A stretch of DNA of 64,000 bases from Mesorhizobium sp. C432A. GTDB lineage: Bacteria; Pseudomonadota; Alphaproteobacteria; Rhizobiales; Rhizobiaceae. The translations under genes and the position numbers were made by a program. Numbering within the stretch: the stretch's first letter is position 1; each line of letters opens with the position of its first letter. Below the pieces are notes generated by a model. It did not search any database, was not told the origin of the DNA, and was given only the letters and a program-made list of their open reading frames with translations. The stretch is taken from assembly GCF_030323145.1 (NCBI RefSeq), contig NZ_CP100470.1, positions 5,187,001 to 5,251,000 of the forward strand. Reading direction: 5' to 3'. Shown piece by piece: positions 47,793 to 56,607 of this stretch.

Positions 47793-47840
47793 ATGGACCA
47801 TGCTCTGGTCCATATTCAAAAAGTAGACCATCTAATGGTC
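47793..47840. promoter_or_regulatory. VapBC autoregulatory operator (two inverted repeats)
   Basis: First dyad: ATGGACCA-TGCTC-TGGTCCAT (47793-47813), perfect over 8-bp arms. Second: GACCAT-CTA-ATGGTC (47826-47840). Both share the ATGGACCA-type half-site and are positioned 14-61 nt before the vapB start, typical of antitoxin-bound operators. Confidence 0.75.
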
Positions 47841-47934
47841 CATTTCAATGCAGGACGATGAGATCTTGCGGCTTGGTGAAGTCTGAATGACAGCTGGCGC
47901 GCAATCGTAGGCCTTGCGGCGATTCTATCTGAAG

Positions 47935-47982
47935 GTAAGCTCGCCGGGCGAGAACCCCAATCATCACTCCCGGCGAGCCTAC
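47935..47982. other. Long hairpin of unknown role
   Basis: Arms GTAAGCTCGCCGGG (47935-47948) and CCCGGCGAGCCTAC (47969-47982) match at 13 of 14 positions, with a 20-nt loop. It lies between the vap operator and hdaA, in a stretch otherwise without a gene. No T-run follows on either strand, so terminator function is doubtful. Confidence 0.5.
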
Positions 47983-48099
47983 AACCCGATCAGGAACGCG
48001 ATCAGGACCGGGGTCAGCCGGCAAACGCAGTGTTGCAAGATGGATGCCAGAGGTTTCTTCTCGAAATGGGACAGGAGCGGAGTCTTCTCCTTCCACTGC

Positions 48100-48804
48100 C
48101 TACACGTCGAACTCGCCCTGCCCTTCGTCCATTGCGCTGACGGTTTCGGCGGCGAGCGCCCTGGTGATCGGCGTCTTGCGCTCGAGCGCGGTGCGGTCGA
48201 GGCGCTCGACCACGCGCATGGCGGTGGCCAGCGAGCGCTCGATGCGGCGCACCAGATATTGCACGACATGCGGCTCGACCTCGACCTGGCGGTCGGCGAA
48301 GAGTTTGGTGATGACACCGGCCAGAAGCAAATCGTCCGGCTCATGGATCTCGACGGTTGCCGCCGCCTTCAGCCGCGAGGCAAGATCGGGCAACCTCACC
48401 CTCCAGGCGGCGGGGAAGCGCCGCGCCGTCAACAGCAAGGTGGCCCCGGCGCCGCGCACTTCATTGATGAGATGGAACAGGCCCGCCTCGTCGATGGCTG
48501 TCTTGTCGACATCGTCGATCAGCGCGGGCCTGCCGCCAAGCCCGGTGATGGCATTGCCGATGCGCTGGGCATCGACCGCCACAGCGTTGGCCCGCGCCTG
48601 CCAGATCGAGCCCAGATGTGTCTTGCCGGAACCGGCCGGGCCAGCGAGCACGATCACCGGCGACGGCCAGTCCGGCCAGCGATCGACAAGGGCTGCCGCC
48701 TCGCGGTTGGTGGCCGACACCACCAGTTCGTCGCGCGAGTAGCCGGTGCCGTGGCCAAGGTCGAGCGGCAGTTGGCGCGGCGGTTCGGTCTTATGATCCG
48801 TCAC
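48100..48804 (-). CDS. hdaA: DnaA regulatory inactivator HdaA
   Basis: A 234-residue AAA+ protein related to DnaA domain III. It carries the sliding-clamp-binding motif QLPLDL at residues 11-16 and Walker A GPAGSGKTH. With the clamp it triggers ATP hydrolysis on DnaA to prevent re-initiation. The start is a GTG at 48804 directly behind the AI-2E family gene (2 nt), so it is co-transcribed. Confidence 0.92.
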   Translation of the reverse strand: MTDHKTEPPRQLPLDLGHGTGYSRDELVVSATNREAAALVDRWPDWPSPVIVLAGPAGSGKTHLGSIWQARANAVAVDAQRIGNAITGLGGRPALIDDVDKTAIDEAGLFHLINEVRGAGATLLLTARRFPAAWRVRLPDLASRLKAAATVEIHEPDDLLLAGVITKLFADRQVEVEPHVVQYLVRRIERSLATAMRVVERLDRTALERKTPITRALAAETVSAMDEGQGEFDV

Positions 48805-48806
48805 GT

Positions 48807-50000
48807 TCAGCCGCGCGGCGACCGGTGGCCGCCGCCGCGAGCGGCGGGCAGCGGCGGGACGGGCTCGGTGGAGTGTCCCTTGTAGAGCGGCGATTCGAGA
48901 TAGCGGGCAATGGCAAAGCGCACCAGCACGGCAACCGCCGCCGAAGCAGGAACGGCAATCAGCAGGCCGACGAAGCCGAACAAGGCGCCGAAAGCGAACA
49001 GCGCAAACATCAGCCAGACCGGGTGCAGGCCGACGCTTTTTCCGACCAGCCGGGGCTGCAGGATGTTGCCTTCGATGAACTGACCGATGAAGAAGACCAC
49101 CGCGACAGCAACGATCATGGTCCAGTCCGGCCAGAACTGGACGAAGGCGACGCCGACGGCCAGCACCAGCCCGGTCAGCGAGCCGACATAGGGAATGAAG
49201 GAGATCAGCCCGGCGAAGAGCCCGATCAGGATGGCGAAATTCAGCCCGGTCAGCGTCAGGCCAGTGGCATACATGCCGCCGAGCACCAGGCACAGCGTGC
49301 CCTGGCCGCGCACGAAGCCGGCCGTCGCGGTGTTGATGTCCCTGGAGATCGCCCTGACCGTCCCGACATAATCGCGCGGCACCCAGCTGTCGACGACCGC
49401 CACCATGCGATCCCAGTCGAGCAGCATGTAGAAAGCGACGACCGGTGTGACCACGAACAGGCTGACCACCGACACCAGAGCAACGCCGGAACTCCAGATC
49501 GAGGTGAAGACGGTGCTCAGCAGGCCGAAACCGGACGTGAGCAGCGAATTCAGCCCGTCGCGCAGGCCATTGGCATTGACGCCGAATTTCTGCTCCAGCC
49601 ATTTCGGATCGAAGCTGGTGATCAGCGACTGCAGCCGGGTCAGATATTCCGGAAGCTTGCTGGCGAAATCGGCCATCTGCGTGGCCAGAACCGGAACCAG
49701 GATGACGAAGGCCAGCACCAAAAGGACGATGAAGGCGATCAGGATGACCACCGTCGCCATCAGCCGGGAGAGGCCGAGGCGTTGCAGCCGGTCGGCGACC
49801 GGGTCGAGGAAATAGGCCAGCACCATGCCGGCAACGAACGGCAACAGGATGCTGGAAAAAATGTAGAGGAACAGCGCCAGGAAGATTGCCGTGCCCAGCC
49901 AGAAGAAAATCTGGCGGCGAAACGCCAGGGACGCAGCCGCCTCTGCCAGCGCTGCAGTCGCGGCATTCTTGTCAACTACCCGGGGTGGAGCCTTCGCCAT
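48807..50000 (-). CDS. AI-2E/PerM family membrane transporter
   Basis: A 397-residue polytopic membrane protein. Family segments are VAGMVLAYFLDPVADRL, FYMLLDWDRM and the conserved ISFIPYVGSLTG with IGQFIEGNILQPRLVG. Despite the family name, the substrate of most members is unknown. It overlaps the 3' end of the CDP-alcohol transferase gene by 29 nt and is followed at once by hdaA. Confidence 0.88.
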   Translation of the reverse strand: MAKAPPRVVDKNAATAALAEAAASLAFRRQIFFWLGTAIFLALFLYIFSSILLPFVAGMVLAYFLDPVADRLQRLGLSRLMATVVILIAFIVLLVLAFVILVPVLATQMADFASKLPEYLTRLQSLITSFDPKWLEQKFGVNANGLRDGLNSLLTSGFGLLSTVFTSIWSSGVALVSVVSLFVVTPVVAFYMLLDWDRMVAVVDSWVPRDYVGTVRAISRDINTATAGFVRGQGTLCLVLGGMYATGLTLTGLNFAILIGLFAGLISFIPYVGSLTGLVLAVGVAFVQFWPDWTMIVAVAVVFFIGQFIEGNILQPRLVGKSVGLHPVWLMFALFAFGALFGFVGLLIAVPASAAVAVLVRFAIARYLESPLYKGHSTEPVPPLPAARGGGHRSPRG

Positions 50001-50535
50001 AGCCGCTCATATGCCTCAGCCAAGCCACGAGATAGGCCGCGGCCGAAGCCACGGTCAAGACCCCGGACAGCAATATGAGCGTAGGCCTGAGCGGGTCGAG
50101 GTGGAGGCCAAGGGCAAGTTCGCCCAGCACCACGGCGCCAGCACGATCTGGGCGGCGGTGTTGGCCTTTCGACACATAGAGCGGCTTCATCTCGACCGGA
50201 TGCGCCATGACCGTGGACAAAAGCACGGCGCAGATGATCAGCGCATCGCGTGACACCATGGTCACCACCAGCCACAGCGGCAATTGCCCGATGAAGCCCA
50301 TGACCACGAACACCGAGACCAGAAGCACCTTGTCGGCCATTGGATCGAGATAGGCGCCGAGTTTCGAATGCTGGTTGAAACGGCGGGCGATGAAGCCGTC
50401 AACGCCGTCGGAAATGCCGGCGACGAGAAAGCCGGCAAAGGCCCAGTCCCAGCGCATATTCAGCATCGCCAGTACGACGGCCGGAACCAGCACGAAGCGC
50501 AGGATGGTGATGAGGTTGGGAATGGTCAAAGGCAT
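49972..50535 (-). CDS. CDP-alcohol phosphatidyltransferase with compensated double frameshift
   Basis: A 187-residue membrane enzyme of phospholipid synthesis. The signature is complete: [10 protein letters not shown]...[10 protein letters not shown]. From [12 protein letters not shown] (near residues 128-139) the sequence leaves the family pattern for about 11 codons and returns at [15 protein letters not shown] one-base insertion near 50167 and a one-base deletion near 50135 would explain this: correction restores [12 protein letters not shown]. The length is normal otherwise. It could be a PgsA-like enzyme; a separate housekeeping copy cannot be excluded. Confidence 0.85.
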   Translation of the reverse strand: MPLTIPNLITILRFVLVPAVVLAMLNMRWDWAFAGFLVAGISDGVDGFIARRFNQHSKLGAYLDPMADKVLLVSVFVVMGFIGQLPLWLVVTMVSRDALIICAVLLSTVMAHPVEMKPLYVSKGQHRRPDRAGAVVLGELALGLHLDPLRPTLILLSGVLTVASAAAYLVAWLRHMSGYGEGSTPGS

Positions 50536-50717
50536 GTCCCGCCATGCTTGTTCTGCAGATCGATGGTGGAGATGGATTGTGGCTGCAAGGACCCAGCGGT
50601 GAAGGGGCGACTGTCCACGTATTTATCTTGGGCAAAAGCCCGGTATCCTGTCGTCATCCTTGCCCCCCGAAACCATTCATGCGAAGAGCCGCCGAGGGAA
50701 ACAGGGATGCGCCGACG

Positions 50718-51797
50718 ATGAGCAAGGGCGACCGGGCCAAGCGCAAGAACGGGCTCACCTATGCCGAGGCGGGCGTCGACATCGATGCCGGCAACCTCAT
50801 GGTCGAGAAGATCAAGCCGCTGGTGCGCGCGACGCGCCGGCCGGGCGCCGATGGCGAGATCGGCGGTTTTGGCGGCCTGTTCGACCTCAAGGCGGCGGGT
50901 TTCACGGATCCGGTGCTGGTTGCCGCCAATGACGGCGTCGGCACCAAGCTGAAGATCGCCATCGATGCCGGCAAGCACGACACGATCGGCATCGACCTCG
51001 TCGCCATGTGCGTCAACGACATCGTCGTGCAGGGCGCCGAGCCACTGTTCTTCCTCGACTATTTCGCCACCGGCAAGCTCGACCCCGACCAGGGGGCGGC
51101 AATCGTCGGCGGCATAGCAATCGGCTGCCGACAGGCCGGCTGCGCGCTGATCGGCGGCGAGACGGCCGAAATGCCCGGCATGTATCACGACAAGGATTAC
51201 GACCTGGCCGGTTTCGCCGTCGGTGCTGCCGAACGCGGCCAGTTGCTGCCGACCGACGATATCGTCGAAGGCGACGTGCTGCTTGGCCTGGCTTCCTCGG
51301 GCCTGCATTCGAATGGCTTTTCGCTGGTGCGCCGCATCGTTGGCGTCAGCGGTCTTGCCTGGGGCGATCCGGCGCCGTTCAACGATGAGGCGACGCTGGC
51401 AGAGGCGCTGCTCGAGCCGACCCGCATCTATGTGAAGTCGGTCCTCAAAGCGATCCGTGGCACGCACGGCATCAAGGCGCTGGCCCACATCACCGGCGGC
51501 GGTTTCCCCGAAAACATCCCGCGCGTCCTGCCAAAGGACTTTTCCGCAGAGCTCGATCTCAATGCCATCGATGTGCCGCAGGTGTTTTCCTGGCTGGCGA
51601 AGACTGGCGGCGTGGCGCCGGAGGAGATGATGCGCACCTTCAACTGCGGTATCGGCATGATCCTCGTCGTCGCCTCCGGCCAGGCCGCACAGGTCGCAGC
51701 CGTGCTGCAGGAGGCCGGCGAGACGGTGACGCCGATCGGCCGCATCGTGCCGCGCCGCGACGCCGGCGTTATCTATCGGGGCTCGATCGGCCTATGA
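50718..51797 (+). CDS. purM: Phosphoribosylformylglycinamidine cyclo-ligase
   Basis: Purine synthesis enzyme that closes the imidazole ring (AIR synthase), using ATP. Key segments: [85 protein letters not shown] and FNCGIGM. At 359 residues it matches the family. The stop overlaps the purN start (ATGA at 51794-51797). Confidence 0.96.
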   Translation: MSKGDRAKRKNGLTYAEAGVDIDAGNLMVEKIKPLVRATRRPGADGEIGGFGGLFDLKAAGFTDPVLVAANDGVGTKLKIAIDAGKHDTIGIDLVAMCVNDIVVQGAEPLFFLDYFATGKLDPDQGAAIVGGIAIGCRQAGCALIGGETAEMPGMYHDKDYDLAGFAVGAAERGQLLPTDDIVEGDVLLGLASSGLHSNGFSLVRRIVGVSGLAWGDPAPFNDEATLAEALLEPTRIYVKSVLKAIRGTHGIKALAHITGGGFPENIPRVLPKDFSAELDLNAIDVPQVFSWLAKTGGVAPEEMMRTFNCGIGMILVVASGQAAQVAAVLQEAGETVTPIGRIVPRRDAGVIYRGSIGL

Positions 51798-52501
51798 GCA
51801 GGAAACGCACGGTTGTTTTGATCTCGGGACGCGGCTCGAACATGACGGCGCTAATCGCGGCGGCGAGCGACCCGGCCTATCCCGCCGAGATCGTTGGCGT
51901 CATTTCCGACCGGGCCAACGCCGCCGGCCTCGGCATCGCGGCCGCGCGCGGTATCCCGACCAAGGTCATCGTGCGCGCCGACCATGCCAGCAAGGAAGCC
52001 CATGATGCGGCGATCGACGCCGCGCTGATTGCGTTCAATGCCGAGATCGTGGCGCTGGCCGGCTATCTGCGCATTCTCTCCCGCGGCCTGGTCGAGAAGT
52101 GGCAAGGGCGCATGCTCAACATCCACCCTGCCCTGCTGCCGGCCTTCAAAGGGCTCGATACGCATGCGCGCGCCCTGCGCGCCGGCATTCGCATTCATGG
52201 CTGCACGGTGCATTTCGTCACATCAGAGATGGATGACGGCCCGATCATCGCGCAGGCAGCGGTGCCGGTGATGGTCGGCGACAACGAAGACACGCTGGCC
52301 GCCAGAGTGCTGAAGGCCGAGCACCGGCTTTATGCGCTGGCACTCGGGCTGGTCGCCGACGGCAAGGCGCACATGGAAGGCGGCCGCACCGTGCTGGCGC
52401 ATTTCGCCGACGATGCCGAAAACGGAACTTCCGTGGTGATGGCGCCCGACCCGCTGCGCGAAGAACGCGATCTCGAACATCTGGCGCGGATCACGCCGTA
52501 G
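51794..52501 (+). CDS. purN: Phosphoribosylglycinamide formyltransferase
   Basis: Transfers a formyl group from 10-formyl-THF to GAR, the third step of purine synthesis. Segments [13 protein letters not shown], the catalytic Asn/His in [12 protein letters not shown], and [13 protein letters not shown] are diagnostic. At 235 residues it is slightly longer than E. coli PurN (212). It is translationally coupled to purM. Confidence 0.95.
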   Translation: MSRKRTVVLISGRGSNMTALIAAASDPAYPAEIVGVISDRANAAGLGIAAARGIPTKVIVRADHASKEAHDAAIDAALIAFNAEIVALAGYLRILSRGLVEKWQGRMLNIHPALLPAFKGLDTHARALRAGIRIHGCTVHFVTSEMDDGPIIAQAAVPVMVGDNEDTLAARVLKAEHRLYALALGLVADGKAHMEGGRTVLAHFADDAENGTSVVMAPDPLREERDLEHLARITP

Positions 52502-52507
52502 GCCGAC

Positions 52508-53032
52508 ATGGCGACACCGAGACAATTGCTCCTGCTGCGCCACGCCAAGTCGAGCTGGGACGACCCGGCGCTTGCTGATTTCGACCGGCCGCTCGGGCCG
52601 CGCGGGCTGAAGACGGCGCCGCTGATGGGGCGCGAACTGGCCCGGCGCAGTTGGCTGCCTGACCTGGCGCTGGTGTCGCCGGCGCTGCGTACGCGCGAGA
52701 CATGGCGGCTGGTCTCGGCGGAACTGTCGGCGAGCGTAACGGTGGAGTTCGCCGAGGCGCTTTTCGAAGCCACGGCTGGCGACATTCTGGCCGAGCTGCA
52801 GCAGGCAGTCGCATCGGCTAGCTGTCTCCTGGTGCTCGGCCATAATCCCGGCCTGGAGGACTTTGCCCGCCGGCTCGCCGGTCCGCGATCGGGTGTGGCT
52901 GCTCTCAGGAAACTTGAAGAGAAATTCCCGACCGGCGCCCTTGCCCGCTTTGTCATCGACGGCGACTGGGCGGATCTCGGCTTCGGCGCGGCCCGGTTGA
53001 CGCATTGCATCAAGCCGAAGGATCTAAGCTAG
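52508..53032 (+). CDS. SixA-type histidine phosphatase
   Basis: A 174-residue member of the histidine phosphatase branch. The catalytic RHA motif lies in LLLLRHAKSSWDD (His12), the second conserved histidine in VLGHNPGLEDFA. SixA in E. coli removes phosphate from phosphohistidine in PTS-related signalling, but the physiological target here is unknown. It starts 6 nt after purN and is probably in the same operon. Confidence 0.87.
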   Translation: MATPRQLLLLRHAKSSWDDPALADFDRPLGPRGLKTAPLMGRELARRSWLPDLALVSPALRTRETWRLVSAELSASVTVEFAEALFEATAGDILAELQQAVASASCLLVLGHNPGLEDFARRLAGPRSGVAALRKLEEKFPTGALARFVIDGDWADLGFGAARLTHCIKPKDLS

Positions 53033-53172
53033 ACCAAGCTGCCTAACGGGCTAGCCGCAGGTGACAGCCGCAAACCGTGTTTTGAAAAGACCACGGTCAA
53101 ACAAGGAGATAGGACCAATTGCTGGCGGATTGATTCAAGATCTTTGCGGCCCCGAGTCGATTGCATAAAAAC

Positions 53173-53201
53173 AAGAGCGGTGGGCCGGGCCCACCGCTCT
53201 T
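53173..53201 (-). terminator. Strong intrinsic terminator between convergent genes
   Basis: A 13-bp perfect stem (AAGAGCGGTGGGC with GCCCACCGCTCTT) and 3-nt loop. On the minus strand it is followed by TGTTTTTATG, so it ends the DUF680 gene transcript. On the plus strand the T-run is weak (TTTG), but it may also slow transcription from sixA. Confidence 0.8.
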
Positions 53202-53225
53202 TGTGGTCGTAGATTTCTCAGAAAA

Positions 53226-53459
53226 TCAACGACCCCAGATGCCCTGGCCGGATTCCGGCTGGTTCGAGTCGCCCTTGATCGTGAAATCGCCGAGGCTGGC
53301 CGGCTTGCGGATCGAGGCGGTATAATTGTGATCGATGTTGCCGGCGGGCGCTGTTACAGCAGGCTGGTTGACGCTGTCGGAGCCGTAGTGGTCGCTGCCT
53401 GCGAAAGCGGTGCCGGTGGCAAGGAGGATGGCAGCAGCGGTAAGTGCGATCTTGGTCAT
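53226..53459 (-). CDS. DUF680 small exported protein
   Basis: A 77-residue protein with a signal peptide (cut after AFAG, about residue 21) and a short polar mature part ending in QPESGQGIWGR. This matches the DUF680 family, found mostly in Mesorhizobium. Function is unknown. The start MTKIALTAA is chosen over upstream codons because the signal peptide begins there. A strong terminator follows. Confidence 0.75.
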   Translation of the reverse strand: MTKIALTAAAILLATGTAFAGSDHYGSDSVNQPAVTAPAGNIDHNYTASIRKPASLGDFTIKGDSNQPESGQGIWGR

Positions 53460-53583
53460 TTCAGGTAATCCAGATTTTTCAGTTCTGTCCGTCAAGTGGC
53501 GTGCCTTGGGAGGAATTCGCGTCGCTCGGACCACCCCGAAATGGGTGTGCGTTGCTGCCATTGCCAATCACAAAAATGTGCGA

Positions 53584-53598
53584 ACCGAACCGTTCGGT
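53584..53598. promoter_or_regulatory. 15-bp palindrome, candidate TetR-type operator
   Basis: ACCGAAC-C-GTTCGGT is perfect over 7-bp arms, 125 nt before the DUF680 gene. TetR-family operators often have this shape, but no regulator or target is identified. Confidence 0.35.
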
Positions 53599-53696
53599 TC
53601 GGTCTAGGAAGGCGCGAAATGGCGTAGTTGTTGCTATATTCTATTCTCTATACGGCTCCGACCTCGCAACGCCCCTCGTTGCGTTACGCTTGCATC

Positions 53697-54470
53697 TCAA
53701 AAGGTCGTGAAGCCCAGTACGTCGCGCATGTCGTATTCGCGGGGCGGCCGGACGGCGACCCAGCGTGCTGCCGCAATGGCGCCGCGCGCGAACATCGAGC
53801 GGTCGGCGGCCGAATGGGAAAGCGTGAGCGTCTCGCCCTCGGCCAGCAAGCTCACGCTGTGCTCGCCGACGATGCTGCCGCCGCGCAGCACGGCAAAGCC
53901 GATCTCGCCGGCAGGGCGTGGACCTGTAACGCCGTCGCGGATGCGTTTCGCCACATCGTCCAGCCTGACGCCATGTCCGCGAGCGGCCGCCTCGCCCAGT
54001 ATCAGCGCCGTGCCCGACGGTGCGTCGACCTTCATGCGGTGATGCGCTTCCAGGATTTCGATGTCGGTGTCGGGACCAAGTGCTCGCGCCGCCTGCTCGA
54101 CCAGCCCGGTCAGCATGCTGAGCCCGAGCGAGTAGCTGCCGGAGCGAACGATGGCGACGGAGTTCGAAGCAGTAGCGATGGCGGCGAGATCGGCCGGCTC
54201 GAAGCCGGTCGAGCCGATGACCAGCGCCGGGCCGCCGCGGGCCGCGCAAGCTTGTGCAAGATCGACGGAGGCCGCAGGCGTGGTGAAATCGATGACGACA
54301 TCCGCAAGCGCCAGTGCTTCGTCGCGCTCGACCAGCCCCTCACCGATGCTGCCCGGCCTGTGAAAGCGGGCGACGAGCGCCAGCCTGGGATCGGTCTCGA
54401 CGGCCAGCGCCATCTCCCTGCCCATGCGGCCGAGCGCACCGGCTATGGCTATTTTCAATGGATGCGGCAT
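53697..54470 (-). CDS. dapB: 4-hydroxy-tetrahydrodipicolinate reductase
   Basis: Lysine/diaminopimelate synthesis enzyme. Segments: NADPH site [12 protein letters not shown], and the substrate site [16 protein letters not shown], with the catalytic His and Lys. The 257-residue protein is standard length. The start MPHPLKIAI at 54470 is chosen over 54503. It ends an amino-acid operon (arginase-like, M20 enzymes, dpaL) on the same strand and could be a second copy, as the housekeeping location is not visible. Confidence 0.88.
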   Translation of the reverse strand: MPHPLKIAIAGALGRMGREMALAVETDPRLALVARFHRPGSIGEGLVERDEALALADVVIDFTTPAASVDLAQACAARGGPALVIGSTGFEPADLAAIATASNSVAIVRSGSYSLGLSMLTGLVEQAARALGPDTDIEILEAHHRMKVDAPSGTALILGEAAARGHGVRLDDVAKRIRDGVTGPRPAGEIGFAVLRGGSIVGEHSVSLLAEGETLTLSHSAADRSMFARGAIAAARWVAVRPPREYDMRDVLGFTTF

Positions 54471-54533
54471 GGCGGCTTTCACTGGAAATGCGAGTCGCAA
54501 CAATGATCTACCATGCCGCCCTGCCAGATTGAT

Positions 54534-55337
54534 TCAGCCGGCGCCATGCGTCTTGAGCATCATGCCGGCGATCTCCTTGACCAGCTTGGCGGCAACCAGC
54601 GCGGTGAGATTGGAGACGTCCTGGCTTGCATTGTATTCGACGACATCGGCGCCGACGATGGGCTGGTCGATCCGCTGGATCAGGTTGATCACTTGCCGGG
54701 TTGTAAGACCACCGGGTTCGCGGTGCGACACGCCGGGCGCACAAGCCGGGTCGAGGCCGTCGAGATCGATCGAGAGATAGACCGGCGTCTTGAGATCGAG
54801 CTGCAGATCCTCGCTGAAATGCCGCGCCTCGATCATTTCGACGCCGAAGCGCTTGAGCTGGTCACGAAGCTCATCATTGAGGGTGCGCAAGCCGATCTGG
54901 ATCAGCCGGTCAGCCAGCCCCTCCTCCAGGATGCGCGCGAAGGACGAGGTGTGGGACCGCCTGTTGCCCTGATAGGCATCGTAGATGTCGGGATGGGCGT
55001 CGATCTGGACGATCGTTAGCCTGGCATGGCGGCGGCGCACGGCACGCAGCACCGGCCAGGCGATGGCATGATCGCCGCCGAGGCTGATCAACGGGTGGCC
55101 GGCATCCAGCGCGCGGCCGACCTCGGCCTCGATTCGCTCCCACGGATCGCCGGCGCCTGAAAAGTCGATGTCGCCGTGGTCGACGAAACTGTCCGCCACA
55201 TCGAAGCCGGTTTCGCTCCACGAGCTGTGCGCGTCGCTTTTGAGTTCGCGCCGGATCAGGGCCGGCGCTGCAGCCGCGCCCTTGAGATAGGACGAGTTCT
55301 CGTCATGTGGTATTCCCAGAAGCGAAACCCTGGTCAT
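54534..55337 (-). CDS. Arginase/agmatinase family enzyme
   Basis: A 267-residue manganese enzyme of the ureohydrolase family. The metal ligands are visible in SLGGDHAI, QIDAHPDIYD and DLDGLDPACAPG. Whether the substrate is arginine, agmatine or another guanidino compound is not clear. It lies 63 nt upstream of dapB and 96 nt downstream of the M20 gene. The start MTRVSLLGIP is chosen for family similarity. Confidence 0.88.
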   Translation of the reverse strand: MTRVSLLGIPHDENSSYLKGAAAAPALIRRELKSDAHSSWSETGFDVADSFVDHGDIDFSGAGDPWERIEAEVGRALDAGHPLISLGGDHAIAWPVLRAVRRRHARLTIVQIDAHPDIYDAYQGNRRSHTSSFARILEEGLADRLIQIGLRTLNDELRDQLKRFGVEMIEARHFSEDLQLDLKTPVYLSIDLDGLDPACAPGVSHREPGGLTTRQVINLIQRIDQPIVGADVVEYNASQDVSNLTALVAAKLVKEIAGMMLKTHGAG

Positions 55338-55433
55338 CGGCGTGCGATCTCCGGCAACAGGCAATCTCCCTAAACCCGGCATCTGGCTGGCGATAGCAGT
55401 GCCGCTTGGGCCAGTTGCGAAGGCGATCAGGCG

Positions 55434-56607
55434 TCACTTCCCGATCGCGCCGCCCAGTCTTTGCCTGACGATCGCGATATGGAAATCCGTGCCGTGCAAC
55501 AGCCCGTCATCGTTGAAGTCGTAGCTGGAATTGTGCAGCGGCGGCGAGGTCTCGCCATTGCCGAGAAAGACGAAGCAGCCCGGTACGTGATCGAGGAAGC
55601 GGGCGAAATCCTCCGAGGCGGTCATCGGCTCCGCCGCGATGCTGGCGGCGCCATAGGCCAGCACGCGCCTTGCGGCGACAAAGGCCGCGTCCACCAGGTC
55701 GGCATCGTTCTGCAGCGGCACGAATTCCCTGCTATAGGTCACGTCGGCGGTGACATTGTAGGCGGCGGCGGTACCCGCTGTGATGACCCGCATCTGGCGC
55801 TCGATCTCGGCGCTGACCTCGGGACGAAAACTGCGGGCGTCACCGAGGATGCGGGCGAGGCCGGGCAATGCGTTGCGGGTGCCGTCGGTGATCAGTTCGG
55901 TCACCGAAACCACCGAAATGTCGGCCGGGCTCAGCCGGCGCGAGACGATGGTCTGCAGATTGGTGACCAGCGCGCAGGCGGCGACCAGCGTCTCGTTCCC
56001 GGAATGTGGCCGCGCCGCATGGCCGCCGATCCCCTTGAGCACGATCTCGAAATTGTCCTCCGCCGACATGAACGGGCCGGCACGGGTCTCGAAATGTCCA
56101 ATGGGCAGGCCCGGCATGTTGTGCAGGCCAAAGATCTCGTCGAAGGGGAAGCGCTGCAGCAGCCCGTCATCGAGCATTGCCAGCGCGCCCTTGCCCCACT
56201 CCTCGGCCGGCTGGAAAACGAAACGCACGGTGCCGTCGAAACCGCCCTCGGCGGCGAGCAGCTTTGCCGCGCCGAGCAGCATGGTGGTGTGGCCGTCATG
56301 GCCGCAGGCATGCATGATGCCGGGGTTCTGCGAGCCATAGGCTGTCGCGGACTGCTCGGTGATCCGCAGCGCATCCATGTCGGCCCTGAGCGCAATCGCC
56401 CGGTTGCCGCTGCCGCGCTTCAACGTGCCGACGATGCCGGTGCCGCCGACCCCCCTCTGCAACGTCGTCCAGCCCGAATTCGCGCAGCTTCGCGGCGACA
56501 AAGCCAGCGGTGCGCTTTTCCTCGAAACCGAACTCGGGGTGCGCGTGCAAATCGCGCCGCCAGCCCGTCATCTCCCGCTTCAGCGCATCACGATCGAGTT
56601 CAGCCAT
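55434..56607 (-). pseudogene. M20 amidohydrolase (hippurate hydrolase type), frameshifted
   Basis: The N-terminal part (MAELDRDALKREMTGWRRDL to LDDVAEG) is in one frame from ATG 56607. The rest (GVGGTGIVGTLKRGSG to the stop at 55434) is in another. Total length 1174 nt is one base more than 391 codons. The break falls in a run of six C (56450-56455; G6 on the coding strand), where five would restore the frame. The zinc site ACGHDGHTTML and the rest of the family pattern are intact. It is either a sequencing error or a recent lesion. The start overlaps the stop of the upstream hydrolase gene by 8 nt, so it was co-expressed. Confidence 0.8.
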
